Assembly (NCBI GenBank): GCA_963730685.1
Contig: CAVSSP010000004.1
Coordinates: forward strand, 1,736,001-1,800,000
Source of the DNA: Bog-756 sp963730685
Lineage (GTDB): Bacteria > Actinomycetota > Acidimicrobiia > Acidimicrobiales > RAAP-2
Direction: 5' to 3'
Length of the DNA: 64,000 nucleotides
Shown here: positions 35,163 through 43,625 of the stretch, one piece after another
Layout: each line of letters begins with the position of its first letter
Numbering within the stretch: position 1 is the first letter of the stretch
The notes under the pieces: generated by a model
Databases searched by the model: none
What the model saw: the letters and a program-made list of their open reading frames with translations, nothing else
Told to the model about the DNA's origin: nothing
Program-made: the position numbers and the translations under genes

Positions 35163-37601
35163 GTGACCCGTGTACGTGACGGCCTGGCGGGCAAGCGCTT
35201 CTTCATCACCGGCGCCACCGGTTTCTTGGGAACGGCCCTGGTGGAACGCATCCTCCGCAGCGTCCCCGACAGCGAGGTGGTCCTGTTGATCCGGCCCGGT
35301 CGCCGGACCACCGCCATGCAGCGCGCCACCCGGGAGATCCTCAAGAACGACTGCTTCGACCGCCTCCGCGAGGAGCTCGGCGACGACTTCGACGCCGACA
35401 TGGCGTCCCGGGTCGAGGCGGTGGGGGGCGACGTGACCACCGACGGCCTCGGGCTCGACGAGGCGGGCCGACAGCGCCTGTCCGAATGTGACATCGTCGT
35501 CCACTCCGCCGCCTCGGTGAGCTTCGACTCCCCGCTGGACACCGCCGTCGAGGTCAATCTGCTCGGACCGTCCCGGGTCGCCGCCGCCGTCAAGGAGGCC
35601 CGCGAGCTCGCCGCCGGGCAGGGCCGGATCGGGCCGGTCCACTTCCTCCCGGTGTCGACGGCCTACGTGGCCGGGACGCACCAGGGCGAGGCCAAAGAGG
35701 AGCTCTTGGAGGGCAACCGGTTCACCGTCGACGTCGACTGGCGCCAGGAGGTCGCCGCCGCCCGTCGCCAGCGCGCCGATCTCGACGCCGAGTCCCGGCG
35801 TCCCCAACGGCTGGCCGGCTTTGCCAAGCGGGCCCGGAGCGAGCTCGGTGGCGCCGGGCTGCACCTGCTGGCCGAGCGGGCGGAGCGTGTCCGCGAGGAC
35901 TGGGTGAAAGACGAGATGGTGAAGGTCGGCCAGGCGCGCGCCCAGTCACTCGGATGGCCGGACGCCTACCCCTACACCAAGGCCCTCGGCGAACGGGCGC
36001 TGGTCGCCCAGTTCGGGGACACGGTGCCCATGACCGTGATCCGCCCCTCCATCATCGAGTCGGCGCTGGCCGAGCCCCGCCCGGGCTGGATCCGGGGCTT
36101 CCGCATGGCCGAGCCCATCATCGTCTCCTACGCCAGGGGCCTGCTCCGGGAGTTCCCCGGGGTTCCCGAGGGCGTCACCGACGTGATCCCGGTCGACCTG
36201 GTGGTGGCCACCATCATCGCCGTGGCCGGGGAGGCCCTCATCACGCCGGCCGACCAGTACCAGGGCCCGAGCGTGTACCACGTCGCCTCGGGCGTCCGGA
36301 ACCCGTTCCGCTACGGGAGGCTCGTCGAACTGGTCACGGAATGGTTCACCGAGCATCCTCTCTACGACAGCGACGGCCAGCCCATCGTGGTGCCGGAGTG
36401 GTCGTTCCCCGGTCGCGGCCGGGTGCAGCGGCAGCTGTCCCGGGCCTCGGCGGCCATGGATCTGGCCGAGCGGGTCGTGGGGTCCCTGCCCATCCGGGGC
36501 CGGCAGGCGGCCTGGATGGCCGCCCTCGAGGAGCAGCACCTGCTGGCCGACCGGGCCCTCGGGTACGTGGAGCTCTACGGCGCCTACACCGAGACCGAGG
36601 CCCGGTACCGGGTGGACCGTCTGCTGGCCCTGTGGGACCGCATGGACGAGGACGACCGCCGGGTGTTCTGCCTCGATCCCGCCGCCGTCGACTGGGCCTC
36701 CTACGTCCGGGACATCCACCTCCCCTCCATCATCGAGCACGCCCGTGTGCGCACGACGCCGGGCAAGTCCACCCGGCCCAACCGCGCCGACCGGGCCCGC
36801 AAGGCCATCTTGTCCCCCGACCGGCACCTGGCCGCCTTCGACCTCGAGAACACCCTCATCGCCTCGAACGTGGTGGACTCCTACGCCTGGCTGGCGTCCC
36901 GTCACCTGCCGCCGGCCGATCGGGCGGCCTTCGTGGCCGACCTCATGCGCGAGGCGCCCTCGTTGCTGCTGTTGGACCGGCGGGACCGGGGCGACTTCCT
37001 CCGCTCCTTCTACCGACGCTACGAGGGCGCCCCGGTCGACCGGCTCCGTGACGACGGCTGGGAGCTGTTCCACAGCCTGCTGCTGACCAAGTCGTTCCCG
37101 GACGGGATCGCCCGGGTGCGCCGCCACCGGGCACTCGGGCACCGCACCATCTTGATCACCGGCGCACTCGACCTCGTCGTCGAGCCCCTGCGCCCGCTCT
37201 TCGACGACATCGTCTGCGCCCGCCTGGGCGAGGCCGACGGAACGTTCACCGGACGTCTGGAGGAGCTGCCCCCGATCGGTGAGGCCAGGGCCCTGGTGCT
37301 GGCCGACTACGCCGACGCCGAGGGGCTCCAGCTGGAGGAGTCCATGGCCTACGCCGACTCCGCCAGCGACCTCCCCATGCTGGAGGCGGTCGGATTTCCG
37401 GTGGCGGTCAACCCCGAAGCCAAACTGGCCGCCATCGCCCGGCGCCGAGGTTGGCACGTCGAGCACTGGCACAAGGCCGAGGGTGGCTCCCAACCGCTGC
37501 TCCCGCTCGGACCGCTCGACCGCCGCGGCTCGCTGCGCCGGGGGCGCACCAGCCCGGCCGCCCTGGCCGGCCAGTGGCGCCGGACCGGGGGGAACCGGTG
37601 A
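35163..37601 (+). CDS. Fatty acyl reductase fused to HAD-IB-type hydrolase
   Basis: An 812-residue two-part protein. Residues 1-530 form an NADP-dependent thioester-reductase SDR plus a FAR-C-like region: FFITGATGFLGTALVERIL at 13-31, VHSAASVSFD, and YPYTK (Tyr269, Lys273). Such domains reduce acyl-CoA or acyl-ACP to aldehyde or alcohol. Residues 550-770 form a HAD-IB domain with motif I AFDLENTLI (Asp560), motif II ILITGALD and motif IV YADSASDLPML. The second Asp of the canonical DxDxT is Glu562, so phosphatase activity may be altered. The GTG start follows the palindromic operator. A 4-bp GTGA overlap joins it to the next gene. Confidence 0.88.
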   Translation: MTRVRDGLAGKRFFITGATGFLGTALVERILRSVPDSEVVLLIRPGRRTTAMQRATREILKNDCFDRLREELGDDFDADMASRVEAVGGDVTTDGLGLDEAGRQRLSECDIVVHSAASVSFDSPLDTAVEVNLLGPSRVAAAVKEARELAAGQGRIGPVHFLPVSTAYVAGTHQGEAKEELLEGNRFTVDVDWRQEVAAARRQRADLDAESRRPQRLAGFAKRARSELGGAGLHLLAERAERVREDWVKDEMVKVGQARAQSLGWPDAYPYTKALGERALVAQFGDTVPMTVIRPSIIESALAEPRPGWIRGFRMAEPIIVSYARGLLREFPGVPEGVTDVIPVDLVVATIIAVAGEALITPADQYQGPSVYHVASGVRNPFRYGRLVELVTEWFTEHPLYDSDGQPIVVPEWSFPGRGRVQRQLSRASAAMDLAERVVGSLPIRGRQAAWMAALEEQHLLADRALGYVELYGAYTETEARYRVDRLLALWDRMDEDDRRVFCLDPAAVDWASYVRDIHLPSIIEHARVRTTPGKSTRPNRADRARKAILSPDRHLAAFDLENTLIASNVVDSYAWLASRHLPPADRAAFVADLMREAPSLLLLDRRDRGDFLRSFYRRYEGAPVDRLRDDGWELFHSLLLTKSFPDGIARVRRHRALGHRTILITGALDLVVEPLRPLFDDIVCARLGEADGTFTGRLEELPPIGEARALVLADYADAEGLQLEESMAYADSASDLPMLEAVGFPVAVNPEAKLAAIARRRGWHVEHWHKAEGGSQPLLPLGPLDRRGSLRRGRTSPAALAGQWRRTGGNR

Positions 37602-38833
37602 AGGCCCTCCTCTTCGAACGAAACATCCCGCGCTTCGCCGCCTCGCGGGTGGCGTCGGTCCTCGGGTCGGGCCGGGGCGCGGGCATCGGACCGCTGCGGC
37701 TGGTGGACACCGAGCCCCCGGAGCTGCCCGGCGACGACTGGTTCCCGCTCCGGCCACTGCTGTCCGGCATCTGCGGATCAGACCTGGCCACCCTCGACGG
37801 GCGCAGCTCCCGCTACTTCGAGGACATGGTCAGCTTCCCGTTCGTCCCCGGCCACGAGGTGGTCGGCGTGCTCGACCACGGGGGCGTGGACCATGCCGGG
37901 CGGCCGATGGAGGCCGGCTCGCGGGCGGTGATCGAGCCGGTGCTCGGCTGCGCCACCCGCCATATCCTCCCCCGGTGCCACCAGTGCTCGCAGGGCCACA
38001 CCGGGCTGTGCGGCAATGTCGCCTTCGGCGATCTCTCCCCCGGGTTGCAGACCGGCTACTGCTCGGACACCGGCGGCGGTTGGACGACCGGGATGCTGGC
38101 CGCCCACGCATCCCAGCTCCACACCGTGCCCCCCACCTTCCGTGACGAGGACGCCGTGATGGTGGAGCCGACCGCGTGCGCCGTCCACGCCGCCCTGGCC
38201 GCCGGTATCGGTGACGGCGACGTGGTGGCGGTGGTCGGCGCCGGCACCCTCGGGCTGGCCACGGTGGCGGCCATCCACCAGGTGGTCCGTCCCGAGCACC
38301 CCTGCACGGTGATGGTGGGGGCGAAATACGCCCACCAACGGGAGCTGGCCGCCGCCCTGGGGGGCGACACCGTGGTGGAGCCGGGCCAGTTGGCCCGGGC
38401 CGTGCGCCGGCGGGCCGGGTCACTGGTGCTGGCCGGACGCCTGACCGACGGGGCCGACGTGGTCTTCGACTGCGTGGGATCCTCCGAATCGATCACCGAA
38501 TCGCTGGCCATGGTCCGCCCCCGCGGCCGGGTGGTGCTCGTCGGGATGCCGGCCAAGGTGTCCGTGGACCTCGCTCCGCTGTGGCACCGCGAGCTGACGC
38601 TGGTGGGCGCCTATGCCTACGGCGACGAGCTCCCGCCTTCGGGCACGGACCCGCGCCGCACCTTCGACCTCGCCATCGAGGTGGTGGGTGCCGCCGGTCT
38701 CGGGCGCCTGGTGTCGGCCGCCTACCCGCTCGAACGGTACGAGGAAGCCATCGCCCACGCCGGCGCCGCCGGGCGCCGTGGTGCGGTCAAGGTGGTCTTC
38801 GATCTCCGCAAACCGAAAGGAATCACCCGATGA
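37598..38833 (+). CDS. Zinc-dependent alcohol dehydrogenase (MDR family)
   Basis: A 411-residue medium-chain dehydrogenase. The catalytic zinc site is SGICGSDLATLDG (Cys near 54) and PGHEVVG. The structural zinc cluster is CHQCSQGHTGLC with an additional upstream Cys. The nucleotide fold has VVGAGTLGLATVAAIHQ near residue 215. A 25-residue N-terminal extension precedes the usual start. Within this operon it may oxidise or reduce the long-chain aldehyde/alcohol formed by the upstream reductase, or a hydroxyl on a polar intermediate; that is inference. It overlaps both neighbours by 4 bp. Confidence 0.88.
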   Translation: MKALLFERNIPRFAASRVASVLGSGRGAGIGPLRLVDTEPPELPGDDWFPLRPLLSGICGSDLATLDGRSSRYFEDMVSFPFVPGHEVVGVLDHGGVDHAGRPMEAGSRAVIEPVLGCATRHILPRCHQCSQGHTGLCGNVAFGDLSPGLQTGYCSDTGGGWTTGMLAAHASQLHTVPPTFRDEDAVMVEPTACAVHAALAAGIGDGDVVAVVGAGTLGLATVAAIHQVVRPEHPCTVMVGAKYAHQRELAAALGGDTVVEPGQLARAVRRRAGSLVLAGRLTDGADVVFDCVGSSESITESLAMVRPRGRVVLVGMPAKVSVDLAPLWHRELTLVGAYAYGDELPPSGTDPRRTFDLAIEVVGAAGLGRLVSAAYPLERYEEAIAHAGAAGRRGAVKVVFDLRKPKGITR

Positions 38834-40419
38834 GCCCCAGGCCCGGCTTCGTCCTCGACGTCGACCGCTCGACCCCGCCCACGCTGTTCTGGCACGGCGA
38901 GCGGTTCAGCCTGGAGCAGCTCCCGGTCGGGAGCCGGGTCATCTATGCCCCGGAGCCGGTCGACCCCCTGAAGGACCCGTCGGCCGCCATCCGGGCCGCG
39001 CTCAACAACCCGGTGGGCGACCGTGAGCCGCTCCCCGCACTGCTGTTCTCCGGCATGCGGTTGACCATCGCCTTCGACGACATCTCCCTCCCCCTCCCCC
39101 CGATGGAACGGCCCGACATCCGCCAGATGGTCATCGAGCAGGTCCTCGACATGGCAGCCGATGCCGGCGTCGACGACGTGGAGCTCATCGTGGCCCTGGC
39201 CCTCCACCGGCGGATGACCGAGCCGGAGCTGCGCCACGCGGTCGGCGACCGGATCTACGACGCCTTCGCTCCCAACGGCCTGCTCACCCAGCACGACGCC
39301 GAGGACCCCGACGCCCTCGTCCACCTGGGCCTCACCGACGAGGGCGAGGACGTCGAGATCAACCGACGGGCGGCGGAGAGCGACCTGCTCGTCTACGTCA
39401 ACATCAATCTGGTGGCCATGGACGGCGGGCACAAGAGCGTGGCCACCGGGCTGGCCAGCTACAAGAGCCTCCGGCACCACCACAACCCGGTGACCATGCA
39501 GCGGAGCCAGTCGTTCATGGACCAGCATCGCTCCGAGCTCCACTCGGCCAACTGGAGGATGGGCCGACTGATCGCCGAAAGCGGGGTGAAGGTCTTCCAG
39601 ATCGAGACCACCCTCAACAACGACACCTTCCCGGGCGGCTTCCAGTTCCTCCAGAAGCGGGAGTGGGAGTGGAAGGCCAAGGACCGCCTCGGGTACCTGG
39701 CCGTCTCCAAGGCGCTCGACCGCACACCGCCCCGCTACGCCCGCCAGATCTTCCACTCGGTCAAAGCCCCTCACCGGATGACATCGGTACAGGCCGGCGA
39801 GGTCGAGGCCGTGCACAAGCTCACCACCGACAACGTGTGGGCCCAACAGGGGGTGGTGGTCGAGGGCCAGACCGACATCTTGACCATGGGGCTCCCCTAC
39901 ATCAGCCCCTACAACGTCAACTCGATCCTCAACCCCATCCTGGTGGCGTGCCTGGGGCTCGGCTACCTGTTCAACATGTACCGGGGCAAGCCGCTGGTGC
40001 GCGAGGGCGGCGTGCTGATCATGACCCACCCGACCCCCTGGGAGTTCAACCCCGTCCACCACCCGAGCTACATCGACTTCTTCGAGCAGGTCCTGAGCGA
40101 GACCACCGACCCCATCGAGGTGGCCGACCGGTTCGAGGAGTCGTTCGCCACCGATCCGTGGTACATCCATCTCTACCGGACCGGCCACGCCTACCACGGG
40201 GTCCATCCCTTCTACATGTGGTACTGGTGCGCCCACGCCCTCCAACACCTCGGGGCCGTCATCATCGTGGGGGGCGATCCTGCCGCCGTGCACCGGCTCG
40301 GCTTCCGGGCCGCCTCCACGCTGGCCGACGCCTTGGAGATGGCCCAGGACGTGGTCGGTCCCTCCCCCAGCCTGACCCACCTCCATGCCCCACCGATCCT
40401 CATGGCCGACGTGCAGTGA
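38830..40419 (+). CDS. LarA-like (nickel-pincer lactate racemase superfamily) protein
   Basis: A 529-residue protein of the lactate-racemase-domain superfamily. Recognisable parts are FDDISLPLP (83-90) at the place of LarA's DxTRP, LALHRRMTEPEL (His126, like LarA His108) and DGGHKSVATG (Lys202, like the cofactor-linked Lys184). His218 sits at the spacing of the Ni-ligand His200. By ungapped comparison the substrate-contact Arg75 is Leu87 and catalytic His174 is Ile192. So it probably uses the fold on a different substrate, or without the full pincer chemistry. No larB, larC or larE is in the window. ATGA overlap upstream, GTGA overlap downstream. Confidence 0.78.
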   Translation: MSPRPGFVLDVDRSTPPTLFWHGERFSLEQLPVGSRVIYAPEPVDPLKDPSAAIRAALNNPVGDREPLPALLFSGMRLTIAFDDISLPLPPMERPDIRQMVIEQVLDMAADAGVDDVELIVALALHRRMTEPELRHAVGDRIYDAFAPNGLLTQHDAEDPDALVHLGLTDEGEDVEINRRAAESDLLVYVNINLVAMDGGHKSVATGLASYKSLRHHHNPVTMQRSQSFMDQHRSELHSANWRMGRLIAESGVKVFQIETTLNNDTFPGGFQFLQKREWEWKAKDRLGYLAVSKALDRTPPRYARQIFHSVKAPHRMTSVQAGEVEAVHKLTTDNVWAQQGVVVEGQTDILTMGLPYISPYNVNSILNPILVACLGLGYLFNMYRGKPLVREGGVLIMTHPTPWEFNPVHHPSYIDFFEQVLSETTDPIEVADRFEESFATDPWYIHLYRTGHAYHGVHPFYMWYWCAHALQHLGAVIIVGGDPAAVHRLGFRAASTLADALEMAQDVVGPSPSLTHLHAPPILMADVQ

Positions 40420-41456
40420 GCGCTGCCCGGGGCTCTTCCAGCTCGCTGCGCACCGGGCGCGCCGTGCGGACCGATGCCCGCCTGGGTCGGGGCGACGGCG
40501 TGGCGGACGGTGCCGTCCGGTGGATGCGGCGGCTCTCCCCCTCGGGTATCACCGCCCGGGTGGGACGGGCCCGGTTCCCGCTGGCCGCCCCCAACTGGCC
40601 CGAGACGGTCCCCCGGCCGCCGGCCACCCCCGAGCTCGGCGTCCACTACGACACCGAGTGGTCCCGCCGCTACCCGGTCCGGCTGGCCCGGGCCGTGGTG
40701 CTCGACAACGTGACCCTTCCGATGGCGCGGGTGATCGCCTCCCCCCTGGTCCGCGGCGCCGAGGGGCTCGAGGGGGTGGAGGCCCCGGTCATCTTCGCGG
40801 CCAACCACGCCAGCCACGTCGACACCGCCCTGCTGTTGACCTGCCTCCCGCTCCGCTTCCGGCACCGGACGGTGGTGGCGGCGGCGGCGGACTACTTCTT
40901 CGACCGGCGGTGGAAGGCCGACGCGTCGTCGTTCCTCCTCGCCACCATCCCCATCGAGCGGAACAAGATCAACCGGCAGTCGGCCGACCAGGCCGCCGCT
41001 CTGTTGGCCGACGGGTGGAACCTGGTGATCTTCCCCGAAGGCGGCCGGTCCCCCGACGGGTGGGCCCAGGAGTTCCGCGGCGGGGACGCCTACCTGGCCA
41101 AGCGCACCGGGCGGCCGGTGGTGCCGGTGCATCTGGACGGCACCAGGCACCTCCTGCCCAAGGGGGGCACGGGCCTGCGCCGGTCCCGCACCACGGTCAC
41201 CTTCGGCCCACCGCTGTGGCCGGACGACGACGAGAGCACACGGCGGTTCGGCGCCCGGGTGGAGGCGGCGGTGGCCACCATGGCCAACGAGGCCACCACG
41301 GACTGGTGGACGGCCCGGAGGCAGGCGGCCCAGGGGACGACGCCTCCGCTGCAGGGACCCGACGCCTCGGCGTGGCGGCGGTCATGGCTGCTGTCGTCCC
41401 GGCCCGACCTGAAGGACACCCACGAGGGAGTGGACTGGCCCCGCAACAACCGCTGA
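40416..41456 (+). CDS. PlsC-type acyltransferase (1-acylglycerol-3-phosphate acyltransferase family)
   Basis: A 346-residue acyltransferase. The HX4D motif is NHASHVDTALL (near 130), and block III is FPEGGRSPDGW, with EGGRS replacing the usual EGTRS. It has no obvious transmembrane helix but has hydrophobic patches. It transfers an acyl chain from acyl-CoA or ACP to a hydroxyl of a glycerolipid or similar acceptor. As the fourth gene of the overlapping operon it probably finishes the lipid made there. It starts with GTG in a GTGA overlap and ends 7 bp from the convergent gatD. Confidence 0.88.
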   Translation: MSAARGSSSSLRTGRAVRTDARLGRGDGVADGAVRWMRRLSPSGITARVGRARFPLAAPNWPETVPRPPATPELGVHYDTEWSRRYPVRLARAVVLDNVTLPMARVIASPLVRGAEGLEGVEAPVIFAANHASHVDTALLLTCLPLRFRHRTVVAAAADYFFDRRWKADASSFLLATIPIERNKINRQSADQAAALLADGWNLVIFPEGGRSPDGWAQEFRGGDAYLAKRTGRPVVPVHLDGTRHLLPKGGTGLRRSRTTVTFGPPLWPDDDESTRRFGARVEAAVATMANEATTDWWTARRQAAQGTTPPLQGPDASAWRRSWLLSSRPDLKDTHEGVDWPRNNR

Positions 41457-41462
41457 GCCGCC

Positions 41463-42269
41463 TCAGGCCCGCTTGACGGCCGGGCGCCGGTGCCATCGCG
41501 ACCGGGACGTTGAACCCACCGCCCCGAGCCGTTCGCCCCGGAGGGCACGCTCTTCGTCGTCCTCCAGCGGCTCCAGCGGACCGGCGCCGGACGGGGAGAC
41601 CGCCCATCCCAGCAACAGGTCGGCCAGCGCCGTGTTGCGGGCCAGCAGGGGCCCGTGCAGATAGCACCCGAACACCCGGCCCGACCACGCACCCTCGGTG
41701 CCGTCGCCGTCGCCGTTCCCGATTCCGGCAACCACGCGGCCCACCGGTCGGGCCCCCGACCCGACCGTGGTCACCCCCCCGTGGTTCTCGAAGCCGGTGA
41801 GGGTCGGCATGGGTGAGCCGTCGGCCAGCCGGGGTGCGGCCGCGGTGGGCTCGGCCACCAGCTCGCCCACCGCCCGTCTGCCGGTCCCCTTCGCCGTCGT
41901 GACGTCCAAGAGTCCGAGCCCGGGGTGCGGACGGCCGACACTGTCGGGGAAGGACCGGCCCAGCAGCTGGTATCCGGCGCACACCCCGAGGACGACGGCA
42001 CCCCGATCGACGGCTCGGAGAAGGGTGCCGTCGGCCACCAGCCCGGTGGACGCCCGGACCTGGGGGCCGTCCTCGCCACCGCCCAGGCAGTAGATGTCCC
42101 CGGTGGGCACCGGTTGCGACGAGTCCGCCTGGACCAGGTCGACATCGATCCCGCGCCACGAGGCCCGCCGGGCGAGGATGAGCCCGTTCCCCCCGTCGCC
42201 GTAGGTGCCGAGGAGGTCGGGATAGACCACCACGATGCAGAGGGCCGAGCGGGGGCCCGAGGCCGTCAC
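41463..42269 (-). CDS. gatD: Lipid II isoglutaminyl synthase, glutaminase subunit
   Basis: A 268-residue CobB/CobQ-type class I glutamine amidotransferase. The nucleophile Cys is in VVLGVCAGYQLLG, and the catalytic His is in GCYLHGPLLARN. It starts with VVVYPDLLGTYGDGGNGLILARRA, the GatD signature region. It releases ammonia from glutamine and passes it to MurT, which amidates the D-Glu of lipid II to D-isoglutamine. The GTG at 42269 overlaps the murT stop by 4 bp. A 30-residue basic C-terminal tail follows the catalytic domain. Confidence 0.92.
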   Translation of the reverse strand: MTASGPRSALCIVVVYPDLLGTYGDGGNGLILARRASWRGIDVDLVQADSSQPVPTGDIYCLGGGEDGPQVRASTGLVADGTLLRAVDRGAVVLGVCAGYQLLGRSFPDSVGRPHPGLGLLDVTTAKGTGRRAVGELVAEPTAAAPRLADGSPMPTLTGFENHGGVTTVGSGARPVGRVVAGIGNGDGDGTEGAWSGRVFGCYLHGPLLARNTALADLLLGWAVSPSGAGPLEPLEDDEERALRGERLGAVGSTSRSRWHRRPAVKRA

Positions 42270-43625
42270 AGCCGGACCAGCACATCGGCGAAGGCGGTGT
42301 AATTGCCGAGGAAGTCGACACCCCCGCTGTCCGCCGCGTCCCCGACGGCCGCCGTCCGAGGTGGCCACGTCCAGTGCCACCAGGGGATCACCCACCACCG
42401 TGCACCCGACCTCGGCGTAGCGCAGGCGGACGGCCAGGTCGAGACGGCGATCGCCGGTGGCGATGACGGGCCGACCGGCCAGCCGCTCGAAGGGGACGTC
42501 CCACAGCCAGCTGGTGTCCAGACCGTCGGCGACCCGGGCGTTGACCGACAGGACCACCGGGCCGCCCTCCGGCGCCGTCTCGTCGAGCAGGTCGAAGATG
42601 GCCGTCCAACCGGCCGGGTTCTTGGCCAGCAGCAGGCGCACCGGACGGCCGTTCCGCACGGTGGAGGAGAACCGTCCCGCCACCTGGTCCACGACGGAGA
42701 GCGCATGCAACGCCTCGGCCAGGCTCGGTGCCGGCGCCACATCGTCGCCCATCTCCGTGGCGGCCACTGCGGCCATGGCGGCGTTGGCCCGGTTGAACTG
42801 GCCGGGCAGTCCGATCTCCATGGACAGGCGGTCGCCCCCGGCGGTGACCAGCACAGACCCCTCCACCCACGCCCGGCGCTCGGGGCGTTCCAACCCGCAC
42901 CGGGCACAGGCCCACGCTCCGTCGGGCCCGAAGTCGATCACGCCTCCGCACGAGGGGCACCCCACGGCGTCGTTGCGCCACACCTGTCCCGCCCCCACCC
43001 AGTGCACCACCGGGGCGGCCGATGCCGCCCACACCACCATGGGGTCGTCGGCGTTGGCCACCACCACGGTCGGGGCCGGATCGACGCCCCCGTGCAGGTC
43101 GGGCCGGGGCTGGCCGCCGAGCGCGGTGCGCCAGCGGTCGACCAGCATCCGCACCTCGGCGATCCGGTCGAGCTGATCCCGTGACAGGTTCAACAGGACC
43201 ACCACCCGGGGCCGGGTCTCCTCGATCAGGCGGCCGAGGTATCCCTCGTCGACTTCGAGCACGGCGGCCGGGGCGTCGGGGGACGCCACCAGGGCCGACA
43301 GATGGCCGGCCGGCATGTTGGCTCCGGTGTCGTTGCTGGCCACCGCGCCGGATGACGGGCCCGACAGGGCGGCCACCAGCATCCGGGTGGTGGTGGTCTT
43401 ACCGTTGGTCCCACTGACCAGGGCCACCCGCCGACCGGCACTCAGGGTGCCCAACAGGCCGGGGTCGATGGCCAGCCCCACCCGGCCGCCGGCCACGGTG
43501 CCGCTCCCCCGGCCGAGCGTCCGCGACAACCAGTTGGACAGCCGGAGGGCTCCGATGGCGGCGTGGGCACGCGGCGGCAGCGCGGGCGGCGGCGCGCCGC
43601 TCGAATACCGGGTGGAGACGGTCAC
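42266..43625 (-). CDS. murT: Lipid II isoglutaminyl synthase, MurT subunit (one frameshift)
   Basis: Mur-ligase-type ATPase that activates the D-Glu carboxylate of lipid II. It shows the P-loop VSGTNGKTTTTRML, a Mur middle domain with LEVDEGYLG and LLNLSRDQLDR, the MurT-specific Cys4 ribbon (CPSCGGVIDF...CARCGLERP), and the C-terminal NPAGWTAIFDLL region. One extra base near 42345-42355 shifts the frame just before the end; after correction it ends GVDFLGNYTAFADVLV, as expected. The stop overlaps gatD by 4 bp, and its GTG overlaps the stop of the upstream acyltransferase, so all three are coupled. Confidence 0.88.
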
